NCBI GenBank assembly: GCA_029216955.1 | Contig: JANAVB010003999.1 | Span: forward strand, 4,547,572-4,611,571 | Reading direction: 5' to 3' | Length of the DNA stretch: 64,000 nucleotides | Source of the DNA: Iris pallida | Lineage: Eukaryota; Streptophyta; Magnoliopsida; Asparagales; Iridaceae | Shown here: positions 1-11,000 of the stretch, piece by piece | Layout of the letters: the number at the start of each line of letters is the position of its first letter | How positions within the stretch are numbered: position 1 is the stretch's first letter | Made by a program: the position numbers and the translations under genes | Notes under the pieces: model-generated | What the model was told of the DNA's origin: nothing | Seen by the model: the letters and a program-made list of their open reading frames with translations, nothing else | Databases searched by the model: none

Positions 1-1
1 G

Positions 2-663
2 GAAAGAGAAGGGGCCTCGGCGTACAAAGAATCCCCATATGGACGTCACTGCACCCAGATCATCGTCAACTGCTGCTGCAATAACGCGGCAGTGACGGAA
101 GATCGTCCGTCCGTCTTTCACAGACTACAGCACCTGAACTCCGAAGATGAGGCACCTCCTGTTGTCTCCTGCAATTCTGCTCAGAAGGTCCCCGCCGAGG
201 GGAGAGGAAAGAAGACAAGCATCTCCAATCCAAATATATCAGCCACTACAGCTAAGAAGTTGTCGGCTAAACGGTTACCCTCTACCGGAGTATACCAACA
301 CACCCGTTCGAAGACAAAATCGGCTGCAACAGGAGGCTCATCGTCCCCGACCCTGGGGGTCGTAGGAGCTGGGGGTAGTACTCCTCCGAACGTCCACAAT
401 AATCCAATGTTTCAAGGAGACGAACCCCGAGAAACAACCCTCCCATCGGGTACAATAGATGCTGACGTCCCCGAGGACATCCATGATTCTCTAGGCGAAG
501 CAAGCTCCGAAGCTGGGGGTAGTGTTCCTTCCGAGTCCGAACCTGAAGAGAACATCCCCACATATCCAGATGATTTCTCGACGCATGGGTACGACTCGGA
601 GGTTACATCCTCCACCACTCCCTCCGTCACTCCTCATGTGAGGACGGTATTCATGACAGATAG
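2..663 (+). pseudogene. Element 2 gag, N-terminal part, split by the insertion of element 1
   Basis: One frame is open from base 2 to the insertion point, so the coding region enters from beyond the left edge. It is a low-complexity Ser/Pro/Glu-rich extension, not a folded domain. A motif SVFHRL near base 112 corresponds to SVFDRL and SVFQRL in the gag extension of element 1. A cysteine cluster NCCC (bases 68-79) is shared with element 1. The segment just before 663 (motif VFMTD) aligns with VYMTG in the element 1 gag, and the homology continues at 16533. Any start at about 92 would be an artefact of the edge. I infer a structural gag role from position only. Confidence 0.75.
659..663 (+). 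repeat. Target-site duplication GATAG, left copy (element 1)
   Basis: GATAG directly precedes the TGTAGAAG start of the left LTR and recurs directly after the right LTR at 16528-16532. A 5-bp duplication is the usual footprint of a Ty3/Gypsy integrase. Confidence 0.93.
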
Positions 664-870
664 TGTAGAAGCATAGAATTTCATAACCAGAAAGCCCATG
701 CGCCAGACACTACATGCGCTAGCACTCAGACGAAGAACTTCACAGCAAAGTCAATAAGTATAGACATTTGAAGAAGGACTTTTCATTTTATATATAAAAG
801 TCTATTACATGTCTAGAAAAGGTTGTACAAAGGAGAATTTCTACAAAGGAAAGATCCTAAGTCTACAGCC

Positions 871-960
871 AGCGGCCACCATGCGCCTTCAGATAAGCGC
901 AGCGGCCACCATACGCCTTCAGATAAGCGCAGCGGCCACCATGCGTCTCCAGATAGGCAC
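871..960 (+). repeat. 30-bp tandem repeat in 5' LTR of element 1 (about 3 units)
   Basis: Units starting ATGCGCCTTCAGATAAGCGC begin at 881 and 911, with a diverged third unit at 941 and a partial unit before 881. The same array is in the 3' LTR at about 14588-14677. ATGCGCC is also the motif scattered through the rest of the LTR. Confidence 0.85.
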
Positions 961-1541
961 AGCATCACTATGCGCCTCCATCCAGGCGCATCCCGCCATC
1001 TCTTCAGCAGCTCAGTTATGTGCATCCAGCCCAGCTATGTGCATCCCTTCAGCCAAATTCTTCCAGCCAGGCTCACCTGGCCGAGCAGAGCCCAGTTATG
1101 TGCCGCTCTTCCAGCCAGGCTCACCTGATAAGTGCTTCGCCAAGCAAAGCATTTAACCCTCTGGCTGGAACCAAGGAAGAGAAGAGCACCGCAAATGCTG
1201 TGGCCAGGAGAGGCTTCGAAAGAGCCTCCAAAGCCGAAGGAAGACCGTGATCGAAACCGCGGCTAAAGCCTAGCACCGCCATTCCGATCTACGGCTCTTC
1301 CGGAATAACGGGGACAAGGCCCGAGCATCCCTATCTTTGGATGTAACAGGCACCTTTTTCCTGCCTCGGAAGCCCTCGACTCCGTCTTTTGGATGTAACA
1401 GTCACCTTCAAGTGCATCGAAGACAACACAGCGTCTCATCTTCACCCTCGGAAGCACTTCGTCAACAGAATGCACCCGCATGTTCAAGTTCATATTGGAA
1501 GTACGTGAGGGAATGAGAAGCAAATCTTCTCTCCATGCTAC

Positions 1542-1663
1542 TATTTATAGGCCGGGCAGATCAAACCCACGCGCCAAGTGGATGACCCTCCAAATTCCGT
1601 GCGATGAATTTACATTAAATGGATGAACCGGACGCCTCGAATTCAGCCAAACGGCTATTTATA
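1542..1663 (-). promoter_or_regulatory. Two antisense TATA-like boxes in the element 1 LTR
   Basis: TATAAATA reads on the minus strand at 1542-1549 and again at 1656-1663. Both are retained in the 3' LTR at 15259-15266 and 15373-15380. From the 3' LTR, minus-strand transcription would run toward the truncated antisense gene at 14319-12034. Promoter activity is inference from sequence alone. Confidence 0.35.
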
Positions 1664-2470
1664 GCACTCGAAGAGCGAGACAGCCGCATCATTAAAAGAC
1701 ATGTCCGATGCGCCAGCAGCGCATCACACGGACGCGCCCTTCGGCATCAGGCGCATCACACAGATGCGTCCTACAGTACTCGGCACATTACAGAGGGTAC
1801 GCCCCCACACATCTCCATACCGAGTGGAACGCCAACCGACGCGCCCACTCAGCTGTCCATCGAACGTCACCAACATTAAATGCTGAACTGACAGAGTTGG
1901 CAGCACGCCTCCCAAAGTCTGAACAGTCGACAGCTTTTTCAGAAAACGAAGCGTCGACAACGTCAGCATCATCATGACTTTATTTCGACGGCTACTGCCA
2001 CGTGGCCACTCCACCATCAGCATATGCCTCTACGGCCATGCATCCAAATCAGTATGCGCCTCAAAAGCCATGCGCCTCAGACTGCTCTCTGATCCCGAAA
2101 GACAGAAGGAAAGTCGCCTGCATGCGCCTCAAAAGCCATGCGCCCCAAATGGTTTGTAACTCCTAAAGGTTATGAGCCGCAGCCTCCTCCTGCGCCCAAT
2201 CCAAGGTGCAGCTCACCAGATCACTTCTCTCCACCAAATCTGAGATCTTCGAACCATGAGTCGACGACACGTGTCTTTTGACTCAACTCATCCAAGATTT
2301 CAGCAACGGAAAGATCTTCTCTCTGCTACGTGCCGGCTCACAACAGCAGTATAAAGAGTTCTCCCCCTCGATCAGGGCGCAGCATCGGTGCGCCTCCATC
2401 AGCGACCTCCACGTGGCATCCCCACACCGGCGCATCCTGCATGCGCGCATGAGCAGCCAGCCTGCAAAAC

Positions 2471-2478
2471 TATAAATA
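2471..2478 (+). promoter_or_regulatory. Sense TATA box of element 1 LTR
   Basis: TATAAATA lies about 340 bp before the LTR end, a plausible place for the U3/R boundary. The 3' LTR copy reads TATCAATA at the matching site (about 16188), so only the 5' copy looks intact. Confidence 0.6.
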
Positions 2479-2800
2479 GAAGGATCATCTCCTTCACACA
2501 CGGACAGAGACTCAGACGGAGACTCAGAACAGAAGACTCACAACACAGAGAGAATCACCGAGAGGCAGTTCTAGACACTCAACGTCTTCCTCCTCTCAGC
2601 AAGCTCCAGCACCCAGAGCAATCAACACCTTCAGAGAACCGATAACCGTCGTCAGCCGGTCAATGGAGTCAACGCATTACCACTCGCTCCATTGGCACTA
2701 AGGACCCAGCTTAAACAAAAGTGTACTCCTAGGACTACATCTAAGTCCTATATTGTATCACTGTTCTGTTTGTATTAAGATTTCAATCAAAACAATTTTA

Positions 2801-4138
2801 ATGGCAAACAAGCTGGCGACTCTGCTGGGAACTTCTTTCTCCTCTACCGAGAAGGTCGTGTCACAGGCCGACGACGTGAAGGTGGGCTCCTCCCACAAGG
2901 CGCTGGTAGTGCGCCTCAATCAACAGGCGTACGAGGAGTTCATTTCTGAAGGAAGTGCGAGTCCTTCGAAGCGGCTGTCGAAGCCGAAGAAGACCCGCGC
3001 AGTCTGGGTGCGCAAAGTCGACGCCTCGGGCACCACCGTTGAAGGGGATGCGCCCGTCCAGCCTTCCCTTCCTGCTGACGTCCTCAGCAGTCAAGGTGCG
3101 CCTGCTGATGCAGCGCATCTCTCGGGGAAGCGTGCGGCTGACCACGTTCTCCAGCCATCTTCCTCTTAGGCGAAGAAGATACATCGACGGAGCAGGGGCG
3201 CAGCCAATGCCCCGCGCATCACTTCTGATGCGCCACAAAGAGCCTCTGTCTTTGACAGACTCACTCGCTGTAATGGCGAGGAGAATTTGGATGCTGAGTA
3301 CTATGCGCCCCAGCGGGCTGGTACGAAGAAATCCAAGGCGGCACGGGCCATGCGCCACAAACGTGCTATGCCAGCAGCCGGCCAGAGGCACGCGCTTACG
3401 ATCACGCGCGCTGCCGATGGCAAGCTGTACAAGGTTGACTCAAGTGCTTCTGCACCAACAACGAGTCGACCTTCAAAGTCCTCATCTCGCTTGGGCGCAT
3501 TCACTGCGTGCACAACCAAGCCGAGAGAGGCAAACTCAGTGGTCTTGAACTCCCGTGCCTCCTCTGGTTGTGCGTTTGAGGTCCGTTCAAGTCACTTCAA
3601 ATACTGTGGTTCCCCCACTACTGATCGTGATGCCTGCTTGGTATTAGATCAGGGGGTACAGCACTCACCCAACTACCCCGGCGCTTGGCCCTGCCATGCG
3701 CCTGAGAGGGGTATGAGGGTAGCACTCTCCTCCAACGACCTGTGCAACGTGATCACTCACAAGCGTCGGTCAGGAGAGTTGACCAACAAGCACGATGCGC
3801 CTCTCACGGGGCACACTTGTGCAGTGGTCACCATCAACTGCTGTTGCAAGACGGCAGTACCGCCAAAGCAGTCGGTCTTCCAACGGCTACAATCATCGAC
3901 ACCCCTCTGACAATACCTTGGGACGAAGGTGTCAGCAGAAGAGGAGCTAAAGGTTGCTTCATGCAACGTGATCTCCAACTCCTCATCTGTCCGGAAGACG
4001 ACTGCCAATTCCTCGTCTTCATCCAAAAGCCAGCCGAGGAAAACCAAGGCAGCTGTCTCGACCTCTGGAGTGTTCGAAGGCACTCGGTCGAGGAAGAAGT
4101 TCTTGGAGGAAGCTGGGGGTAGCCAGACCCTTGTCTAG
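2801..4138 (+). pseudogene. Element 1 gag N-terminal extension, single frame with three in-frame stops
   Basis: The ATG at 2801 is inside the last ten bases of the LTR, and the frame reads straight through the primer-binding site. The same frame continues without a shift into the gag domain. It is broken by TAG 3167-3169, TGA 3908-3910 and TAG 4136-4138. The protein is basic and Ser/Pro/Ala-rich. It contains SVFDRL (near 3260) and SVFQRL (near 3885), a motif repeated in this family and also seen in element 2. Homology of the 3800-3900 part with element 2 bases 50-130 supports real coding ancestry. At least two of the stops could be C-to-T decay. It is probably inactive unless read through. 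Confidence 0.65.
2813..2830 (+). other. Primer-binding site of element 1
   Basis: CTGGCGACTCTGCTGGGA lies two bases after the 5' LTR. This TGGCGACTC type is known from the Tat/Ogre branch and is thought to pair with an Arg tRNA. It differs from the TGGTATCAGAGC Met type seen in the Tekay-like element at 56654. Confidence 0.8.
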
Positions 4139-6172
4139 CCTCCTTCCGAAGACGAAGATGTCCAAAACACAGCTGCGGCGGATCTTCATCAAGGCGAAGA
4201 TGGCCTCCCTGAAGCCCCTCAAAATGACGATGTCCTCCAGGACACCGCCGAGGGTAGTGCTGGAAACGAAGAGGCCCTTCAAGACAGAGCTGAGGGCAGT
4301 CAGGCCCTTGCAGATGCGCCTGTCGAAGATGAACTCCAGAATGTGGCTGGGGGTGGCCAAACACCAGGAGAAGTGACTCCCCCACATGAGAGTGAGGCTG
4401 AGAGCGAAGCCTCAACTGATCCATCCACTTCCGGCCGTGTCATGACAGTATACATGACCGGGGGTGATCTTGAGACTGATGCGCTGCCACAGGACATTGT
4501 CCAGCGCATAGACTCGCTAGAGGGAGGACTCAAAACCCTCTCTGCCTCAATGCAAGCACTGACTCAAGCAGTGTTTGAGATGCGGTCGGCCTTGATCAGG
4601 ACACCTTCAAATGGTCCCGACCCAGGAGCCAATGGAGAGTCGAGTGTGCCCCTCCAACGAACACCCTCAGACACAGAAGCACCCCGGACGTTGGAGCCCT
4701 CAAACGCTCCACTCCAGGTGGTACCTCCTTCCCCGACTCCTAGCTCCACGGAGGACGTGGTCGAAATGATCAAAGATCTGCGGGAGCGCTTCGAGTCCAA
4801 GAACAGGCAGGAGGAGCGCCAGAAGATGGGCATTCCCCAGCCTTATCCCCTTGAGTGGAACAAGGTGGTTTATCCCCCAAAGTATAAACCACAAACACTC
4901 ACGCCGTATGACGGGAAGGACTCTCCACGACGGTACCTGACGTACTTCCAGTCGCAGACAGGGCATCTTCCGAAGGAGGACGCGCTCCTCACCAGCATCT
5001 TTGTTGGGGCCCTGAAAGGGGTGGCGTATGACTGGTACTGCAGCCTCCTCGATAATTCCATATCGTCCTTCGACGACCTGACACGCCTCTTCCTCGACCG
5101 CTTCTACGACGGTGGGAAGGACATGACGATGGCGTCTCTCATTGAGATACGCCAGAAGGACAAGGAAACGGTTCGGGCATTCATCGAACGCTTCCGTCAG
5201 GCCTGCTTCAGGCTACCTCCAGGCATGCCAGAGCATGCGCTTCTCTCCACTTGCAGTATGAACATGCTGCCTGCAGTAAAGCTCTGGCTTAACTCTACTC
5301 CACCTCCCGACTGGAGCTCCCTAATCATCGAAGCTGAAGCTGCAGAGAAGAAGGCGGCCAATGCACGTCTTCTGGGTGTTAGCTTCCCCGCCTTTGACGA
5401 TAAGGGGAAAAAGTCCGCAATCAACAACTCCGGACGAGAAACAAAGGGGAAACAGGTATTGACTGTTAATGCCTCGAAAGGCGCATCTGTGCCTACTCAA
5501 AAGCCTCCACTGGCACCGAGACCCAAGGAGGTTTATTCATTCAATGATGACGATACCCTGCAACTCTTTGAGATACTGAAGCAGGGTGACAAGATCAAGC
5601 TTCCGGACCCGAAGCGGCCCGATGAAGTCGGGAAAGTGGACAACCCGAGGTACTGTCACTACCATCGGTTTGTCGGACACCCGACTAAGGACTGCTACGT
5701 CCTCAAAAATTACATCCAGCGCATGATCAATGCGGATGTAATCTCCGTCGACTACGAAGAGAAGACGGTGTCAGCTAATGTGGTGTCACTTCAGTTCGGC
5801 ACCTTGCCGCCGACTACCACACAAGATGGCGTCGTCCCCATCCCTAAGGCGACAATGGAGGTGGTGAACTTGCCACCCACCCGTGACAATGTGAGTGGAC
5901 TTGTCCCACTCACCACATCTCGAGGAGAGGTCCTCTGGGTTCACCCCGACCTCGTCTCCGAGGTAACTCAACCGGAGGTACGCCCTACCTCCAAAGCAAA
6001 AGGCAGGAAGATCAAGTCTTGCCGCACGGTCTCTTTTTCAACGGAAGAAGCGCTTCCTGTGCAGACGCGTGCACAACAGAACTCCCAGCCCGGTGAAGCT
6101 GCCGCCGAAGTGGTGCCTCCTGGCACCATCCCTGAGGAGGGTCCATCCAAGCCCTCAGCAGCCAATAAATAA
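4139..6172 (+). CDS. gag: Element 1 gag (capsid/nucleocapsid)
   Basis: This is the structural protein of the virus-like particle. The first 150 or so residues are acidic and disordered, continuing the upstream extension. The Retrotrans_gag-like capsid region spans about 4830-5370, with motifs TPYDG, GVAYDWY and RFRQAC. A degenerate zinc-binding motif, CHYHRFVGHPTKDC, lies at 5653-5694 and is typical of Tat gag proteins. The frame ends at TAA 6170-6172 and continues as protease in the same frame. Element 2 has no stop there, so gag and protease were probably one polyprotein. There is no ATG start: the frame is open back to the TAG at 4136, and the ancestral start is the ATG at 2801. Confidence 0.85.
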   Translation, partial: PPSEDEDVQNTAAADLHQGEDGLPEAPQNDDVLQDTAEGSAGNEEALQDRAEGSQALADAPVEDELQNVAGGGQTPGEVTPPHESEAESEASTDPSTSGRVMTVYMTGGDLETDALPQDIVQRIDSLEGGLKTLSASMQALTQAVFEMRSALIRTPSNGPDPGANGESSVPLQRTPSDTEAPRTLEPSNAPLQVVPPSPTPSSTEDVVEMIKDLRERFESKNRQEERQKMGIPQPYPLEWNKVVYPPKYKPQTLTPYDGKDSPRRYLTYFQSQTGHLPKEDALLTSIFVGALKGVAYDWYCSLLDNSISSFDDLTRLFLDRFYDGGKDMTMASLIEIRQKDKETVRAFIERFRQACFRLPPGMPEHALLSTCSMNMLPAVKLWLNSTPPPDWSSLIIEAEAAEKKAANARLLGVSFPAFDDKGKKSAINNSGRETKGKQVLTVNASKGASVPTQKPPLAPRPKEVYSFNDDDTLQLFEILKQGDKIKLPDPKRPDEVGKVDNPRYCHYHRFVGHPTKDCYVLKNYIQRMINADVISVDYEEKTVSANVVSLQFGTLPPTTTQDGVVPIPKATMEVVNLPPTRDNVSGLVPLTTSRGEVLWVHPDLVSEVTQPEVRPTSKAKGRKIKSCRTVSFSTEEALPVQTRAQQNSQPGEAAAEVVPPGTIPEEGPSKPSAANK

Positions 6173-8053
6173 AAGCAAGTGGAGGCCCGTTTCGACAGAC
6201 CTCTGCAGAAAGAAAATGCTTCGGGGCTAGCCAAGCCCCACAATTTTGACATTCTGGCACAACTGGCCAGTACTCCTGCACGCTTGTCTTTGTTCGAGCT
6301 CCTGCGTCTCTCCAAGGACTCCCGAGAAGCTCTCTGCGAAGCTCTGAAGGATGCCGAATCCTTTCTCAGTCAAATCAAGCAGCCTGAAGACCTCTCAACT
6401 ACTTGTGCATACTGTCATTGTGCGGATGAAGTTATCCCAAACATAACTTTCACCCAACAAGACATGCTGCTCAAGCATCACCGACATAACCGACCGTTGT
6501 ATTACACAGGGTACATCGGTTCGATAAAGGTGAGCAGGATTCAGATCGATCCGGGGTCTTCCCTAAGCATCATTCCAAAGGCGCTGCTATCAAAGCTAGG
6601 GATCCCAATGTACCGGCTGGCGCCCTCCAATACGACCATCAGTGGCTTTAACGCTAGCAAGAGCGAGCCACTGGGCAAGATCCGGCTGAAGTGTCACATC
6701 GGCAGCCTCAAAACTGAGGTGACTTGTTATGTGGTGGATGCCGAGGTCAACTACAACATCTTACTCGGACGACCATGGTTACATGAGTACATGGTGGTGC
6801 CCTCCACGCTCCACCAATGCATGAAATATGTATCCACCAACGGCGTCATCCGGACGGAGTTTGCAGATATCGATCCCTTCAAAGGGATTGAGGCCTACTT
6901 CACAGATTCCGACTTGTACAAGCCACTTGACGAGGAGGAAGCCAACGACACTGATGATGAAGCAGAGACGGCAACAGAGCCGGACTTGGAGCCCGAAATG
7001 ACTCCCGACGCTCCCTTGAAAATCCGATTGAAGGGCAAGCCTCCCCAGAAGGCGCCTCCAATGAGCATCAAGCTATCAGGGAAAGCACCGACTCACGAAG
7101 CTCCCCTGAAGATACGCCTCAAGGGAAAGCCACCTCAAACAACGGCTCCCCTGGTGGTAAAATTACAAGGGAAGGCGCCACTCATCGGAGGCGCAACCGA
7201 GGCACCTCTCAAGGTGCGTCTTAAAGGCAAGCCGCCGCAGTCATCCAAGATGCCGGAGAGGGCTCACATAACCCTCTCAGACCCCAAAGTCAGAGCGGTG
7301 AAGGACTCTCCTGATCCGGCCCCAGTGCTTACAGATGAGGAGCTTGGCGAATATATCTCTGCTGATGTAGACGCACCCTCCTTAGACAATGTAATCCCAA
7401 GGGATAAAATCTCGCACTTTATCAATAATAGAGTGTCTTTCAATTATTCTTGTCTTCCACACTGGAATGCCATGTATACATTAGACAACGCTCTACGGTC
7501 GTTGCAAACACAAATAACGACCGTCCACCATAATCGAGTGGCCCCGTCTCAAGGAGTCTTCATAATCCCCCCACGAAGCCGAGACAAAGACACCATCATC
7601 TCGGGCAAAGTCGAGCGTCATCAGGACCTCCCGTCAATCGAGCCCGAACCTGATACCGGTAGAGTACAAGTCTATCGGTACACGGATACGGCAAAGCGCA
7701 TCATCCAAAAGATGGGCTACGACCTGAAAAGCAATAAAGGCCTAAACTACGGCAAGGGTCGGCATCTCCCTGTCCGGCTTTCGATGCCCAATGGAAAGCC
7801 ACAGGATTACTACAATCGGACTCGACGGGGGTTAGGCTATGTCACGCCGCCATCAACTCCAGAGAGTTCAGACGCAGAAGACATAGAACATTCCCACTCG
7901 TCTGAAGCATCGACGTGGGATTCCGATACCAGTATCGGATCAGTCTTTAGGAAAGTGCTGTCAGCTAACATGACATCGACGCAACCTCAGAAAGATGAAG
8001 GCGAAGACCAACCGCCGGAACCCTCGAAGAGGAACCCTGGGCTCAACGCCTAG
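6173..8053 (+). CDS. Element 1 aspartic protease and linker with repeats and G-patch-like segment
   Basis: The retropepsin-like domain is centred on residue DPGSS at 6548-6562 (where DSG/DTG is usual) and NILLGRPWL near 6753. Both elements have DPG, so it looks family-typical, not a mutation. Downstream, a linker at about 7009-7240 repeats APLKIRLKGKPPQ and variants five times. Near 7700-7860 a glycine-rich segment (MGYDL, GLNYGKGR, RRGLGY) resembles a G-patch, a feature known between protease and RT in some Tat-lineage elements. The frame ends at TAG 8051. The RT frame is shifted by one relative to it, whereas element 2 keeps both in one frame. Confidence 0.8.
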   Translation, partial: KQVEARFDRPLQKENASGLAKPHNFDILAQLASTPARLSLFELLRLSKDSREALCEALKDAESFLSQIKQPEDLSTTCAYCHCADEVIPNITFTQQDMLLKHHRHNRPLYYTGYIGSIKVSRIQIDPGSSLSIIPKALLSKLGIPMYRLAPSNTTISGFNASKSEPLGKIRLKCHIGSLKTEVTCYVVDAEVNYNILLGRPWLHEYMVVPSTLHQCMKYVSTNGVIRTEFADIDPFKGIEAYFTDSDLYKPLDEEEANDTDDEAETATEPDLEPEMTPDAPLKIRLKGKPPQKAPPMSIKLSGKAPTHEAPLKIRLKGKPPQTTAPLVVKLQGKAPLIGGATEAPLKVRLKGKPPQSSKMPERAHITLSDPKVRAVKDSPDPAPVLTDEELGEYISADVDAPSLDNVIPRDKISHFINNRVSFNYSCLPHWNAMYTLDNALRSLQTQITTVHHNRVAPSQGVFIIPPRSRDKDTIISGKVERHQDLPSIEPEPDTGRVQVYRYTDTAKRIIQKMGYDLKSNKGLNYGKGRHLPVRLSMPNGKPQDYYNRTRRGLGYVTPPSTPESSDAEDIEHSHSSEASTWDSDTSIGSVFRKVLSANMTSTQPQKDEGEDQPPEPSKRNPGLNA

Positions 8054-8058
8054 GAGAA

Positions 8059-11000
8059 CAATGGGAGTCTCGTTTTGAGTTACGAGAACCTCCCACCGAA
8101 GACGAAGTCGAGCAGATCGACCTCGGGGATGGGTCTTCTTCTAAACCCATCTTTATCAGCAAAAGCTTGGAAGGAGAAGACCGAGAATCTTTAGTCCAAC
8201 TGGCTAAAGAGTATATTGACGTCTTCGCCTGGAGCTACGAAGACATGCCGGGTCTCGATCCACAAATCGTGATGCATAGGTTGAACATCTTACCAGATGC
8301 TAAACCTACCAAACAACAACAGCGACGCTTCCGCCCGGACATCATGAATGCCATCGATCAGGAGGTGGACAAGCTCTTGACCAGTGGCTTCATCCGTGAG
8401 GAACAACACCCGGACTGGGTAGCCAACGTCGTCCCTGTCACCAAGAAGAACGGGAAGATACGAGTCTGTATCGACTTCAGGGATCTCAACTCTGCTTGCC
8501 TGAAGGATGAATTCCCGCTCCCAATCACCGATGTAATGATCGACAACACATGTGGCTTTGAACGCATGTCCTTCATGGAAGGGTATTCAGGCTACAATCA
8601 AATCAAGACGTTCCCCGATGACGCAAAACACACATCATTCAGGACTCCGAAAGGTGTTTTCTGCTACACAGTAATGCCCTTCGGCTTAAAGAATGCCGGT
8701 GCAACATACCAACGAGCGATGAGTACCATCTTCCGTCAACATCTTCGCAAGACAGTTGAGTGCTATGTTGACGATATCGCAGTCAAGAGCCGCCTCAAAA
8801 GAGATCACCTACAGGACCTGAGGACGGTCTTTGATCTCATGCGGGCACATCAACTCAAAATGAACCCCGCTAAATCCTTCCTGGAGGTTTCTAGCGACAA
8901 ATTCTTGGGCTTTGTCATCACGGCAAAAGGCATTCATGTCGATCCCGAGAAGACTAAAGCCATCCTCAACATGGACCCTCCGAAGAACCTTCGAGAACTT
9001 CGGGGCTTACAAGGACGTCTGGCATACAACCGGAGGTTCATAGCAAACCTCTCCGGTAAATGTCAACCCTTTACTCAGCTCATGAAGAAGGGAGTCTCTT
9101 ACGTCTGGACAGAGGAGTGCCAAAAGGCTTTCGACGACATCAAGGCTTACTTGACAAGCCCGCCAGTCCTAGTGGCACCTGTCGCCGGCAAACCATTCCT
9201 CCTCTACGTCCGTCCCATGGATCATTCCCTCGGCGCTTTACTGGCTCAAAACAGCGATGCAGGCTACGAGCAAGCAATCTACTACCTCAGTCGAACACTC
9301 ATCGGGGCCGAACATCGGTACAACTCCGTTGAAAAGGAGTGCTTGGCTTTGGTGTTTGCCATTCAGAAGACTCGTCATTACGTCTCGGGCCAGACAATTC
9401 ACATCATCTCCCGAGTCAATCCACTCAGAGTTCTCATGACAAAGCCAGGGTCATTAAACTCCCGGCTGGCTACATGGGCGATCCTACTAACGCCATACAA
9501 CATGGTGTTTGTCCCGCAGAAGGCGGTCAAGGGTCAGGCTCTGGCTGACTTTTTAGCTGCACACCCCATCACAGAATCTTCAAAACTCTATGAAGACATC
9601 CCGGATGAAGTCCAAGAATCAAACGTCACTGAAGGAAGCCCCGTTTGGCGGATGTTCTTCGATGGCGCTTCAAGAACGGGCCCCAACGGCCAAATCATCG
9701 CAGGAGTGGGGGTAGTCTTGGTCTCCCCCGATCAGCTGGTCATCCAGCGCGCATACTCTCTTTCGAAGCCGTGCTCCAACAATGTTGCTGAGTACAATGC
9801 ACTCGTCATGGGACTCCAGCTAGCACAACAGCTGGGGGTGGATCATCTGGAAGCCTACGGCGACTCGAAACTCGTCGTAAACCAGATTCGGAGGCAATAC
9901 GAGGTTCGCCATGAAGATTTGATCCCTTACCATGAAGTTGCATTGAACATCATTTCAACCTTCACTGGGTTCTTCATCGAACATGTACCCCGTCTACAAA
10001 ACTTGGAGACTGACGCTCTGGCTGGCCTCGCAGCCTCATTGGCCGCGCCCCTTGGGACTCAACACTATGTCACGGTAACTGGCCGAGACTTGATTTATCC
10101 CAGAAACAACCTATGTTTGCAAATGGCTCACGCCGTGCCGACAAACATCGATGTTAATATCCGAGACTGGAGATTCCCGTTCATCGACTTTGCCGTCTAC
10201 GGAATCCTTCCGGAAGATCCGAAGGAAGCCGTCTCAGTCAGGAGACGCTCTCTTCGATTCTACTACGATACAGCCACTAATATGCTGTACCGACGCTCCT
10301 TCGATGGGCACCTCCTTCGATGCCTGTCTAACGAAGAAGCAACCGAGGCTCTTCAAGAAGCTCACGACGGAACTTGTGGAGCTCATCAACCCGGTCCTAA
10401 GTTGCAAGATCGACTGCGACGTATGGGCTACTACTGGCCAACCATGGCCGCCGACGCAGTGGAATATGTTAAGAAGTGCCATGCATGCCAACTTCATGCA
10501 GACTTCATATATACACCGTCTGAACCTCTACATCCTACAGTCGCCTCCTGGCCATTCGAAGCCTGGGGCATGGACATTGTAGGACTAATCACCCCTCCTT
10601 CATCAAGAGGACATCCTTTCATCCTGGCCATCACCGATTACTTCTCCAAATGGGCGGAAGCAGTCCCACTAACGGAAGTAAAAAGCCCCAGGGTGGTCAG
10701 CTTTATCAAACACCATGTCATTTACCGTTTCGGAGTACCCAGGCGAATCATTCATGACAATGGTCCCCAGTTCATCAGCCACATTTTCAGCAGGTTCTGT
10801 GACAAGAATCGCATTCAAAACGTGGCCTCAACCGCCTACAATCCGGCAGCAAACGGATTGGCCGAGGCGTTCAACAAAACTATCGTCAGGCTGCTCAAAA
10901 AGGTCGTGTCATCCAACAAACGCGACTGGGACGAAAAGCTTGGCGAATGTCTTTGGGCCTACCGCACAACGGTACGGACCCCAACAGGCAACACACCATT

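Larger units (their letters stand above)
664..2810 (+). repeat. 5' LTR of element 1
   Basis: This 2147-bp terminal repeat runs TGTAGAAGC...GGCAAACA and is matched end to end by 14381-16527. It carries a sense TATA box near 2471, two antisense TATA-like boxes (1542 and 1656), a 30-bp tandem repeat at 871-960 and many scattered copies of ATGCGCC. The gag start codon (ATG at 2801) lies in its last ten bases. Short open frames within it are not supported as genes. Confidence 0.95.

Noticed and set aside
1263..1523. 86-codon minus-strand frame in the element 1 LTR (also 14980-15240)
   Set aside because: Its ATG is only about 19 bp after the antisense TATA, so a transcript would probably start past it. 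Conservation between LTRs is automatic.
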